This document shows, in pieces, positions 52,138-59,893 of a stretch of 64,000 bases of DNA (its first letter is position 1; the number at the start of each line of letters is the position of its first letter). The position numbers and the translations under genes were made by a program. This DNA comes from UBA1568 sp964488025 (GTDB lineage: Bacteria > Patescibacteriota > Minisyncoccia > Moranbacterales > UBA1568): NCBI GenBank assembly GCA_964488025.1, contig CAZATJ010000003.1:1-64000 (forward strand). The letters run 5' to 3'. Below the pieces are notes generated by a model. That model was not told where the DNA came from, ran no database searches, and saw nothing but the letters and a program-made list of their open reading frames with translations.

Positions 52138-52626
52138 TTAAGCGATCATGGGGGTTGACCACGAAAAATCGAAGTTGGGTTTTGGCCGAGGCCGGGTCAA
52201 CCGCTTCTGATGCAAAATGACCCACTCGTCAACCACCTTCAGGAACTCTTCCGGCGTATCAGCTGAGGTGTAGAAGAAATTCGGACTGTCGCCGTCCCAC
52301 ATGGCCGCCGACCAACATTCGACCTTGAAGGTCGCCCCCTCCAGGTCCTTTTCCTTCCATTCGATCAGGAAGGCCGTGCACTTGGCCAGATACGGACCAG
52401 TGTCACTGCTTCGCATTGGTCGAAAAGAATTCGCCAGGAGCTGCTTCAGCCCGCGAAGCTTCTGCTGCCCTTCCTTCGTCTTCGGCCGATCAAAGGCCAT
52501 CTCGACTTGGATATTCTTCCACTCGCCCCCCTTCTTCGGGAGAAGAACGGTGGAGTCATCCGCCCAAACGACATGACTGATAAGAACGGCTAGAAAAACG
52601 GCCACAAACCTGCTGATCTGCTTCAT
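52138..52626 (-). CDS. secreted hypothetical protein
   Basis: 162 aa with a clear signal peptide (ISRFVAVFLAVLISHVVWA, cleavage after about residue 22). The mature part is about 140 residues, Trp/Lys-rich, with two cysteines (YLAKCTAF and VECWSAAMW) that could form a disulfide. A GAGGAGGGG box five bases before the ATG is among the strongest in the window. Own terminator. Unlike the surrounding genes in signals and composition; similar to the 57-62 kb island genes. Confidence 0.7.
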   Translation of the reverse strand: MKQISRFVAVFLAVLISHVVWADDSTVLLPKKGGEWKNIQVEMAFDRPKTKEGQQKLRGLKQLLANSFRPMRSSDTGPYLAKCTAFLIEWKEKDLEGATFKVECWSAAMWDGDSPNFFYTSADTPEEFLKVVDEWVILHQKRLTRPRPKPNFDFSWSTPMIA

Positions 52627-52694
52627 GTTCCCCTCCTCAGGGTGTTGGTGAATGAAAATGTTAAACAACAAACCAAAAATTCAGGGCAATGATT

Positions 52695-53696
52695 TTACAC
52701 CCTGTTCCATTTTATGAACTTAGCAATGTTCATATCAAACCATGGACGATGAGCCACCGGCTCATGCGCGTATTTTTCTTTCAGATAGGCATAGGTCTTT
52801 TCAAGACCGACCTCGAGACTCGTCATCGGATAAAATCCGAATTCTTCACTCGCGCGGCTAATATCGAGTACAATCTTCTGCACGTCGAACGGACGCTTTT
52901 CCAAACGCCTGATTTTCGGTATCGACTGAGTAGTCTTTGATAACATCAGCACCAATTCAAAAAGCGCCACACCTCGACCGCTTCCTACGTTGTACGTCGA
53001 GTTGGTATGTATCTGTTCGAAATTCTCCGCCATGAAACCGGTCACGTCTTTCACGTACACATAATCACGCACGGTATTGCCGTAAACATCGAGCGCTTCA
53101 TGCTTCATCATACGCTTCATGAAAACCGGAATCGCCCCCTGAATACCATCGGGATTCTGGCGTTCGCCGTACGGATTGGCAATGCGGTAGATGACGAACG
53201 GGAGCCCGTACTGGCGGCGATAGAAATGCAGGTGTTCTTCGATGGACAGCTTGGTTACCGCATACGGCGACACCGGCCGTGGCTGAGCGGTCTCATCGAC
53301 GATTTCTTCCAGGGCGTTACCATAGACAGCGCCCCCAGAAGACGGGTAGATCACTTTTTTCACGCCGTGTTTCACGCACAAATCGAGAAGCCTGAGCGTC
53401 CCTTCCAGATTGAAACGGATTTCAGTATGAGGATCATTGGCCGTCGAGGCCGGCGTACTGAGCGACACGAAATGAAAAACGTAATCACTCCCCTTGACGG
53501 CTCGAGACAGGTGCCATTTATTGAGAAAATTTCCCTTATAGAATTCGATCTTCCCCTTCAAATGGTTCAGGTTCTTGATACGTCCTTTGCGAAAACGATC
53601 AAACACGCGTACTTCATAGCCGCGTGCGAGTAAATCATCTACCAGGTGACTGCCCAAAAAACCGTCACCACCGACTACCAGGCACTTCTTGCCCAT
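52695..53696 (-). CDS. NAD-dependent nucleotide-sugar epimerase/dehydratase
   Basis: 333 aa, extended SDR fold. The Rossmann motif GGDGFLGSHLVDDL, Ser in PSSGGAVYG, catalytic YxxxK as YAVTK and RIANPYGERQ are typical of GalE-like enzymes acting on UDP- or dTDP-sugars. I place the start at MGKKCLVVGG because the promoter -10 overlaps the longer frame. Provides precursors for the neighbouring glycosyltransferases. Confidence 0.9.
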   Translation of the reverse strand: MGKKCLVVGGDGFLGSHLVDDLLARGYEVRVFDRFRKGRIKNLNHLKGKIEFYKGNFLNKWHLSRAVKGSDYVFHFVSLSTPASTANDPHTEIRFNLEGTLRLLDLCVKHGVKKVIYPSSGGAVYGNALEEIVDETAQPRPVSPYAVTKLSIEEHLHFYRRQYGLPFVIYRIANPYGERQNPDGIQGAIPVFMKRMMKHEALDVYGNTVRDYVYVKDVTGFMAENFEQIHTNSTYNVGSGRGVALFELVLMLSKTTQSIPKIRRLEKRPFDVQKIVLDISRASEEFGFYPMTSLEVGLEKTYAYLKEKYAHEPVAHRPWFDMNIAKFIKWNRV

Positions 53697-53726
53697 AAAA
53701 AATAGACCCATTACTGTTAACGAGCC

Positions 53727-53755
53727 ATAGTACATTATTTCTTTCGTTTTGTCAA
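53727..53755 (-). promoter_or_regulatory. promoter of the epimerase gene, abutting the GIY-YIG element
   Basis: TTGACA (53755-53750), 17 nt, TACTAT (53732-53727). The first four bases of the -35 box (TTGA) are the duplicated target bases of the element ending at 53756. Confidence 0.88.
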
Positions 53756-54037
53756 CCCCGCACCTTTTAGTCTTGAATGACTCGTTTTTTTAGCTCTGAT
53801 AAGCCTTTCCCATGATTTTTTAGTTTCGCTTCCCTGTTTTTTGCCAGTGCTAAAGAGGAATAAGCCTCGTAGTACACGAGTTCCCAAGGCATATATTTTT
53901 TGGTATGAAATGATTTTCCCTCATTATGCTGAGAGAGTCTCTTCCTTAAATCATTTGTATGACCAATATAAAACTGACTAAGTTCCTTCGTACTTCGAAG
54001 CAAATAAAGATAATACATAAGACTAAAAGGTGCGGGG
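53756..54037 (-). mobile_element. 282-bp element: GIY-YIG gene between perfect 19-bp inverted repeats
   Basis: Both ends read CCCCGCACCTTTTAGTCTT inward. TTGA (minus strand) flanks each side, consistent with a 4-bp target duplication. Joining the flanks restores a plain junction, glycosyltransferase stop TGA to the epimerase -35. The sole cargo is the 83-aa GIY-YIG gene, which begins 0-2 nt inside one repeat and ends inside the other. Same terminal repeat family as 2765-2897 and 31266-31397. Confidence 0.85.
53767..54018 (-). CDS. minimal GIY-YIG nuclease
   Basis: 83 aa from MYYLYLLRSTKEL. The GIY-YIG signature is YLYLL...FYIGHTNDLRKRL, with catalytic Arg in RKRLSQHNEG and Glu in YYEAYSSLALAKNREAKLK, so the active site looks complete. 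This is the single-domain type abundant in CPR genomes, not UvrC. The gene has no room for its own promoter inside the element and may be read from the upstream glycosyltransferase gene. Probably the enzyme that moves the element; this is inference. Confidence 0.9.
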   Translation of the reverse strand: MYYLYLLRSTKELSQFYIGHTNDLRKRLSQHNEGKSFHTKKYMPWELVYYEAYSSLALAKNREAKLKNHGKGLSELKKRVIQD

Positions 54038-55270
54038 TCAAACCCTTTTTCTATTTTGTATGAGGGAGGAATAAAGACCGAGAAGTTCCTTGAGGTACCT
54101 ATTCTGATCAAGATCCAAAACACTTTTTCGAGCATTTTCTTGAAGTTCCGGAAGAGAAGTATTTTCCAAAGCGCGAATTTTCTCCGCCAAATCATGGGCA
54201 TCACCGGGGATAAAAAGAAAACCATTATAGCCGTCCCGTATCCGTTCCGGTAGGCTTCCGATTCGAGCGGCGATAACTGGCGTTCCGGAGGCGAGGGTTT
54301 CGAGAAGCGCATACGGAGTATTCTCGTACCACTCCGATGGCACCACTACGGCTCGCGCCTGCGCCAAAAGCTTCTGCAGATTGTCACCATATATCGGACC
54401 AAGAAACTTCACCTTATCCTCAAGTTGTAATTCTTTTGCCAACGTTCGCAATCGCTCTTCTTCCGGGCCGAAGCCGACGATCGAGAGCGTCTCATCATTA
54501 TGGAGTTCGGTAAAAGAACGAATCAGGGTGGCGATTCCCTTTTCATAAGAAAGACGGCCGAAATACAAAAAATTCTTACCGGTTTTTTCCAGAACCGGCA
54601 GCGAAAGATCAGGTAGTGGAAAAAGTGGTTGTGGCAAAAGTCGGATGGAATAGGAAAAGCCCAGCCGCCTATAGGTATCGATGAGAAACTGACTGAGACC
54701 GATATAGACGTTTACCTTGCCATAAGTGCCCAAAGCTGCGTGCAGCCACTGTTCCAAAACACAAACGAGACTCTTCCCGAAAGAATCCTTGACACAGCGA
54801 TCAATAAGACAGCGTAAGCCTGAGGAATGCTCCCAAACCTTCCCCCGAACAAACAAATTGTAGTTTGGTGAAATGAGCTTATAATCGCAGAGCGTCATCA
54901 CCATCGGAACGTCATGTTTCTTGAGCGCCCAGATAATCGATGGCGAAAGCTGATGATAGGTGACAAAAAGGTGTGCCACGTCGGGCTTAAATTCCGCGAT
55001 GAGCGCTTCCAATTTTTGCTTGGCAGTGAAGTTCCAGATGATATTTTGCGCCACTTTCAGTTTTTGCCACAGTGTCAGGTGAGTCGCTGCTTCATAATCT
55101 ACTTGCTCGACAAAATATTTGCTCCACTCGGTGGGTTCATTTTTGGGATGATGCATCGAAAAAAAGGCCACCTCGTGACCCTGCTCGCGCAAGAGCTTAG
55201 CCGTATCGAAATAAAGGCGCTGCGGACCGGCATATTGACGATGAAACTTGTCGATGAGGAGAATGCGCAT
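54038..55270 (-). CDS. GT4-family glycosyltransferase
   Basis: 410 aa, GT-B fold. N-terminus MRILLIDKFHRQYAGPQRLYFDTAKLLREQGHEV. Donor-binding half with YFGRLSYEKGIATLIRSF, IVGFGPEEERL and VVPSEWYENTPYALLETLASGTPVIA. Its TGA stop overlaps the target duplication of the GIY-YIG element, so the insertion spared the protein. Divergent from the methyltransferase gene. Confidence 0.9.
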   Translation of the reverse strand: MRILLIDKFHRQYAGPQRLYFDTAKLLREQGHEVAFFSMHHPKNEPTEWSKYFVEQVDYEAATHLTLWQKLKVAQNIIWNFTAKQKLEALIAEFKPDVAHLFVTYHQLSPSIIWALKKHDVPMVMTLCDYKLISPNYNLFVRGKVWEHSSGLRCLIDRCVKDSFGKSLVCVLEQWLHAALGTYGKVNVYIGLSQFLIDTYRRLGFSYSIRLLPQPLFPLPDLSLPVLEKTGKNFLYFGRLSYEKGIATLIRSFTELHNDETLSIVGFGPEEERLRTLAKELQLEDKVKFLGPIYGDNLQKLLAQARAVVVPSEWYENTPYALLETLASGTPVIAARIGSLPERIRDGYNGFLFIPGDAHDLAEKIRALENTSLPELQENARKSVLDLDQNRYLKELLGLYSSLIQNRKRV

Positions 55271-55327
55271 TTTTTGACTTTTTGGCTTAATAATGGCATT
55301 ATACAGAAAAGTATTCCTCTTCGCAAT

Positions 55328-55987
55328 ATGGTTTCACTCATCGAAAAAATAGCCTACTCTATTTCGGCCAAGAGTCGCGCCAAGAAATTTTCCCAATTCC
55401 TGACCCTGACCACTCCTACGGCCGAAGAAACTATCGTCGATGTCGGCGTCAACACTACTGAATATTCAGCCACCGATAACTATTTGGAAAAATTTTATCC
55501 CCACCCGGAAAAAATTACCGCTGTTGGTCTGGGCGACCTCACCGCTTTCAAAGAGCGCTACCCTCTGGTAACCGCCATCGAAGGCGACGGACGGACTCTT
55601 CCTTTCGTCGACAACGCCTTCGCTATCGCCTATTCCAATGCCGTCATCGAACATGTCGGCAACCATGATGATCAGCGCCGCTTCCTGTCCGAACTCTATC
55701 GTGTCAGTTCTCGAGGCTACCTCACCACCCCCAACCGCCTGTTTCCCATCGAACTGCACACTCGAATTCCTCTTTTACATCTGCTCCTCTCCAAAAAAAA
55801 CTTCGATACCGTTGCCACAAAAATCGGCAAAGGTTGGGCGGCCGGAGACTACATGACACTTCTTTCTGAGAGGGAGCTCCGAAGTCTCCTTTCCGAAGCC
55901 GGAATGTCACGCTATACCCTTGTTAAAAACCGCTTCTGGGGATTCCCGATGACCTTCACCATTCTCTGGCAGAAGACAAGCGAGTAA
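55328..55987 (+). CDS. SAM-dependent methyltransferase, class I
   Basis: 219 aa from MVSLIEKIAYSISAKSRAKK. Motif I reads ETIVDVGVNTTEYS, motif II AIEGDGRTLPFVDNAFAIAYSNAVIEHV, typical of Methyltransf_11-type enzymes. A longer frame upstream runs antisense to the glycosyltransferase and is not credible. Upstream of the Wzy/WaaL-like gene by 23 nt, so probably modifies a glycan or lipid carrier. Confidence 0.87.
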   Translation: MVSLIEKIAYSISAKSRAKKFSQFLTLTTPTAEETIVDVGVNTTEYSATDNYLEKFYPHPEKITAVGLGDLTAFKERYPLVTAIEGDGRTLPFVDNAFAIAYSNAVIEHVGNHDDQRRFLSELYRVSSRGYLTTPNRLFPIELHTRIPLLHLLLSKKNFDTVATKIGKGWAAGDYMTLLSERELRSLLSEAGMSRYTLVKNRFWGFPMTFTILWQKTSE

Positions 55988-56010
55988 TACACCTTCTAGA
56001 ATCATAAGGC

Positions 56011-57396
56011 ATGAACCACCAAACGACCCTCAATCCGCTTCACGAGCCCATCCTTTGGGTTTTCTTGATTGCCGTGACCGCCTTCACTGCCGTTGCCAGC
56101 TTTCTTCTTCACCTTTCTCTTTTTCTTCCACTTCTTCTCGTCGGTGGTATTCTCGCCCTCATTCTCCTCTTTCGGGATCCGATACTCCTCCTCTTCGGAC
56201 TCATCATCGTGCGCATGTCGCTTGATTATTCATCACAGTATTTCAGCATCACCCTGTATGACATCACTCTCTCTCTTTCCCAATTTTTGGGTGTCGGCAT
56301 CGCCCTGCTTGGTCTTATGCTTCTCATTCTGAAACGGAAACAATTGGCTACCTTTCCTCTTATCATCCCCTTCCTTATCATCTTCCTCTGGGGCAGCATG
56401 ACCCTGTTTTATTCCCTCTCCACAAAAGCAACCCTCCAGGAACTGCTCCGAGTCTTCGACCTGTTCGCTCTCGGCTTTCTCGCCTATGTCACTATACGAA
56501 CCACCAAAGACTTCAGACATCTGCTCCAAACCTTCTTCATAGCCAGCGTTCTGCCGGTCGCCTTCGGTCTCTATCAGTTCGTATCCCATATCGGACTCCA
56601 GGATGAAAATGTTTCCGTACTCCGCATCTTTGGCACTTTCAGTCATCCTAACGTCTACAGCCTCTTTCTTTTTTCCGTGATCGTCTTCGGATTTCTCTAT
56701 CTGATACTTTTTGGAGAAAGCGGCACGAAACGCCTGATGGTACTAATCATTCTCGGCGCACTCTCCGCCATGCTCGTTCTCACTTTCGCCCGAGTAGCCT
56801 GGATCGCGTTGTTTCTTTTCATCTTCCTGGTGGCACTCTTCCGCTATCGCCTCCTCCTCTTCCCACTCATCCTCTTTCCCTTCGTCCTCTTCGTTTTCTC
56901 GACAAACTTTCAGGAACGCGTTCATGAAAGCTTCCGCTCCGATCCGGACAGCTCCCTGGTCTGGCGACAGACGCTCTGGCAAGATGTCACCCGCTATTCC
57001 ATCCAGGAAGGACGCCTTCCCTTCGGATCCGGCATGGATACCTTTCCCAAAGTCTCCGAGAGTCTCCGTGGCACGAATCATGGCCCCAACGATCCACATA
57101 ATGATTTCGTGAAATTCTTCGTCGAGGGCGGAGTGGTCGGAATCACTGCCTTCATTCTCTACCTCTTTTCCCTGGGCTATCTCCTCATTCAGAAATACCG
57201 TGAAAGTCAAAAAGGGAGCGCGCTCAAAATCGCTTTCGGTATCATGTTCATCTTCTTTCTCACTCTCGAACTCTCCGCCCTGACCGATAACATCTTCAAA
57301 AACACGCCGGTCCAGTGGCTCTTCTTCACCGCCTTCGGCGCTCTCCTAGCGCTTTCGGAAACAAAGCAAAAATTTTCCGAAAAAATCACTTCTTGA
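56011..57396 (+). CDS. O-antigen ligase/polymerase-like membrane protein (Wzy/WaaL)
   Basis: 461 aa with about twelve hydrophobic helices. The large outside loop near residues 305-370 includes GSGMDTFPKVSESL and NDPHNDFVKFFVEGGVVGI, the family's HN motif and following helix (PF04932-type). Polymerises or ligates lipid-linked oligosaccharides outside the membrane. Pairs functionally with the two Wzz-like proteins in the region. Confidence 0.87.
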   Translation: MNHQTTLNPLHEPILWVFLIAVTAFTAVASFLLHLSLFLPLLLVGGILALILLFRDPILLLFGLIIVRMSLDYSSQYFSITLYDITLSLSQFLGVGIALLGLMLLILKRKQLATFPLIIPFLIIFLWGSMTLFYSLSTKATLQELLRVFDLFALGFLAYVTIRTTKDFRHLLQTFFIASVLPVAFGLYQFVSHIGLQDENVSVLRIFGTFSHPNVYSLFLFSVIVFGFLYLILFGESGTKRLMVLIILGALSAMLVLTFARVAWIALFLFIFLVALFRYRLLLFPLILFPFVLFVFSTNFQERVHESFRSDPDSSLVWRQTLWQDVTRYSIQEGRLPFGSGMDTFPKVSESLRGTNHGPNDPHNDFVKFFVEGGVVGITAFILYLFSLGYLLIQKYRESQKGSALKIAFGIMFIFFLTLELSALTDNIFKNTPVQWLFFTAFGALLALSETKQKFSEKITS

Positions 57397-57398
57397 GT

Positions 57399-57448
57399 AA
57401 AAAAAGAAGGGCTCCGAAACGTTGCTTACGCATTATTTCGAAACCCTT
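57399..57448 (-). terminator. intrinsic terminator at the left edge of the GC-rich island
   Basis: AAGGG-TTTCGAAA and TTTCGG-CCCTT arms, then CTTTTTTT on the minus strand. Confidence 0.75.
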
Positions 57449-57498
57449 GTGCTGGAACCGCGTCACGCTGGACGCGAGTCCCTGCCGGCCTGGCCGAC

Positions 57499-58107
57499 TT
57501 ACTTCTTGGTGGCGAGCGCCGTACGCGTCGCCTGGTCGAGCTTGACCACCGTCGAGCCGTCGAAGCACCAGCCCGTCATGGGACTGCCATTGACGTTCTT
57601 GGTGGACCACGCCGCCGGATGTCCAGACCAGACGCGCTGGCCGTCCGGCAAGACGCCGACCCAGGTCACGACGCGGCAGCGCTCTTCGCCCTTCTGGAAG
57701 GTCATCGTCACCGCGCCGTCAGCGAGCTTGCCGCTCGCCTTGGCCTTGTCGACCGTGATGGCCATGAGCTCTTCGCTCATTTCGCCCCAGTCACGACCGA
57801 GGCCCATGGCGTAGATGGTCGTGCCGGCGGGCAACGTGTACAGACTGACTTGCTTCTTCGTCGGCGCATCTTGCGCCTTCTTCATGGGCTTCATGCCCTT
57901 CAAGTCGGTGAACGAGACGCCGATGACGCCGGTCAGGGTGACGGTGTAGGCATTGTCCTTGACAGCGGATGCCGTCAAGCCGATGCCACCGCCGCCAGCC
58001 GGGTCGTACCCTGCAACACCGGACAGCGGGTCCGCGGCCATGACGGCTGCGGAGACGGAGATGATCGCCAGAGCGATCAGGCTTTTGGGAACGAACTTCG
58101 TCTTCAT
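57499..58107 (-). CDS. secreted hypothetical protein of the GC-rich island
   Basis: 202 aa from MKTKFVPKSLIALAIISVSA with a signal peptide cleaved near VMAADP. The mature protein starts with a glycine-rich segment and has two late cysteines (EERCRVVTW and TGWCFDG) that could pair. AAGGAG seven bases before the ATG. Long leader of about 125 nt with a 45-nt hairpin. Not recognised. The signal peptide style and base composition are unlike the CPR-type genes around it. Confidence 0.7.
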   Translation of the reverse strand: MKTKFVPKSLIALAIISVSAAVMAADPLSGVAGYDPAGGGGIGLTASAVKDNAYTVTLTGVIGVSFTDLKGMKPMKKAQDAPTKKQVSLYTLPAGTTIYAMGLGRDWGEMSEELMAITVDKAKASGKLADGAVTMTFQKGEERCRVVTWVGVLPDGQRVWSGHPAAWSTKNVNGSPMTGWCFDGSTVVKLDQATRTALATKK

Positions 58108-58142
58108 ATCGTGCTCCTTCGCACAGTGGTTGGGTGATGAGA

Positions 58143-58187
58143 TGTGCCTGACACATCGACCCAACCGAGGTTGGATGTTCAGGCACA
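58143..58187 (-). promoter_or_regulatory. 45-nt hairpin in the 5' leader of the secreted protein gene
   Basis: TGTGCCTGA pairs with TCAGGCACA, then ACAT with ATGT and CCAACC with GGTTGG: about 19 bp in a nearly continuous stem. No T-tract follows, so it is not a plain terminator. It may stabilise the mRNA or bind a regulator. Confidence 0.6.
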
Positions 58188-58238
58188 TTTCAAACCTTGT
58201 CGGTCGGTATCTCTTGCAAGACACCATCTGGACTCATC

Positions 58239-58267
58239 ACTATACACCCATTTCCATTTTCTGTCAA
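58239..58267 (-). promoter_or_regulatory. promoter of the 202-aa secreted protein gene
   Basis: TTGACA (58267-58262), 17 nt, TATAGT (58244-58239). Start near 58232. Confidence 0.9.
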
Positions 58268-58329
58268 GATGTCACTTTTTGCTCTATAAAGCCAATATTT
58301 CCTCTATCTTGCATCTGAAAATATGGCTG

Positions 58330-59115
58330 TTAGTGCCAGTAGGCCTTGGGCACTCGAATGGTCAAAAACCGACCACCCGTATCTCCGAACCAGTCAGACA
58401 TCCAGGCCTCGCAGTTGTTGGCCGGGTTGTCGCTTCGGTTCTTCCGGCTCTCTGGGTTCTGGCACTCCGGATCGAAACCCGTATAGCCGTCACCCATACC
58501 CCGCCACCAGTCGAGACCGATCTGCAGCCTGGCCGCTCCGGAGATCCTGACCTCCATTTCGACCAGGTAGCGCGCTCCCGGCTTGTTATCCAACCGTGGA
58601 TCGCTCCAGTTGTGAAAAAGCCGCCGGGCAATTTTTCCGGGGTCGACGTTATACGCCGCCTCTTCATAATCGTAGACCAGCTCGCTCTCACCGGTACCGT
58701 CCGTCTCGCCGAACCACTGTTCGACGTCCCGACCATTTCTGGTAAGTGTCCTCGGAAAGATGCCACCACTCCCGACGCCGTCCGTCCCCTTGCCGTCAAA
58801 GGTGATGGTCTGCACCAGCTTCGGAGCAGACGTGCCCACCTGCTCGTAGACCTTCCACGAACGGATAGAGACCTTGGATTCTCCTACAGCACAGGACAAG
58901 GCATTTGCCACGGTGATGTGACTGATGACCGTATGGAAATACGGTGGCGGCGTTGCTCTGCCTGGATGATGGTGCTCTCCCTTCCAGATGGCGCCTTGCG
59001 GAACCAGAGGCAAAGTGTTCACCAATGTCCCTGGCGGACAGACCTGCGTCACGGGGTTGGCCCACAGTGACGCAGTGCACAAGAGCCAAGCTATGGCTAT
59101 CAACAACCTTGTCAT
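58330..59115 (-). CDS. secreted hypothetical protein
   Basis: 261 aa from MTRLLIAIAWLLCTASLWA, a signal peptide with cleavage before NPVTQV. The mature protein has six cysteines in loosely spaced positions and a C-terminal half rich in Trp/Gly/Asp (IGLDWWRGMGDGYTG). It looks like a beta-sandwich or lectin-like fold, but this is a guess. AAGGAGG six bases before ATG. Follows the 152-aa gene by 25 nt, forming a two-gene unit. Confidence 0.7.
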   Translation of the reverse strand: MTRLLIAIAWLLCTASLWANPVTQVCPPGTLVNTLPLVPQGAIWKGEHHHPGRATPPPYFHTVISHITVANALSCAVGESKVSIRSWKVYEQVGTSAPKLVQTITFDGKGTDGVGSGGIFPRTLTRNGRDVEQWFGETDGTGESELVYDYEEAAYNVDPGKIARRLFHNWSDPRLDNKPGARYLVEMEVRISGAARLQIGLDWWRGMGDGYTGFDPECQNPESRKNRSDNPANNCEAWMSDWFGDTGGRFLTIRVPKAYWH

Positions 59116-59140
59116 TGTGAACCTCCTTCTGCGGTTGAGA

Positions 59141-59599
59141 TCAGCAGCCAGAAGACTGCAGGTTTTTGATGATGAGCTCGCCGTCGACCCCTTGCAGGCC
59201 GATGCGAACCACGACGTCCGACATGTTGGGCGGAAAGATCCATTCCCGCTTGATAGCACGGAATTCATCCGTCGGACCGGCACGCCAGTCGGATGCCCAC
59301 TTCTGGGACCCGCCGGCCATCATCTCGTAGTCGAAATGGACGCCGTGGTAGGACTTGCTCCCACCCTTGACGCCCATCGCCTTGTACTCGGCCGAAAGCG
59401 TGAACTTCTTGCCGGCACAGTTCTGAGGAACCAGGCGCAGACCCGGGAATTCATCACCCCCAGACGCACCGGTGATGGTGTAGGTGTCGCCGTCCTTCTT
59501 GACAGCGCCTTCCGTCTGCCACGCATCGGCAGCGAAAGCGCTCGCCGCAGCGAAGAAAAGGGGGAAAAGAGCGAATGCTGGAAAAGAGGCGGTTCTCAT
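59141..59599 (-). CDS. secreted protein, possible carbohydrate-binding fold
   Basis: 152 aa with signal peptide (FPAFALFPLFFAAASAFA, cleavage before ADAWQ). The mature domain of about 127 residues ends GVDGELIIKNLQSSGC, with a middle segment SKSYHGVHFDYEM. Beta-rich, like galactose-binding or CBM sandwich domains, but no specific family is recognised. Two cysteines (NCAGK and the last residue) may pair. AGGAG box; strong promoter; precedes the 261-aa secreted gene. Confidence 0.7.
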   Translation of the reverse strand: MRTASFPAFALFPLFFAAASAFAADAWQTEGAVKKDGDTYTITGASGGDEFPGLRLVPQNCAGKKFTLSAEYKAMGVKGGSKSYHGVHFDYEMMAGGSQKWASDWRAGPTDEFRAIKREWIFPPNMSDVVVRIGLQGVDGELIIKNLQSSGC

Positions 59600-59658
59600 G
59601 TGAAACTCCTGTTGGTAAGGGGCTGGGAATCATTTCGTCCGCACGTCGCGAACCGTAC

Positions 59659-59687
59659 AGTATAGCAAAAAATAGGTATTTTGTCAA
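59659..59687 (-). promoter_or_regulatory. promoter of the two secreted protein genes
   Basis: TTGACA (59687-59682), 17 nt, TATACT (59664-59659). Confidence 0.92.
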
Positions 59688-59724
59688 GCCGAGTAAACAC
59701 ATTTCTGCTCTTAAAAAATCGTGT

Positions 59725-59767
59725 AAAAAAGATCAAGGGCAGGTCGTTCGGATGAACTTCCTGCCCT
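59725..59767 (-). terminator. intrinsic terminator after the LysM gene
   Basis: AGGGCAGG and CCTGCCCT form a perfect 8-bp stem with an inner GTTC/GAAC pair, followed after five bases by TTTTTT. The 126 bp between this and the LysM stop hold no gene I can support. Confidence 0.88.
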
Positions 59768-59893
59768 GTGATTGCGAATGATGTCGCTGACTTCCTTCTC
59801 TCTTTGAACCGGTACGTCACCGCGTGCTCCTGTATTGCTACAGTGCATGTTGGCGCATACCCTTTTTATAGTCTCATAAGAGAGCGTGTTCAG

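Noticed and set aside
54914..55327. 5' extension of the methyltransferase gene
   Set aside because: The extension is antisense to the conserved glycosyltransferase N-terminus. The internal ATG at 55328 begins the recognisable methyltransferase sequence.
59596..59820. GTG-started 74-codon minus-strand frame with an AGGAG box
   Set aside because: It runs through a strong terminator and the promoter of the next gene, so it cannot be a normal CDS. The box is probably fortuitous.
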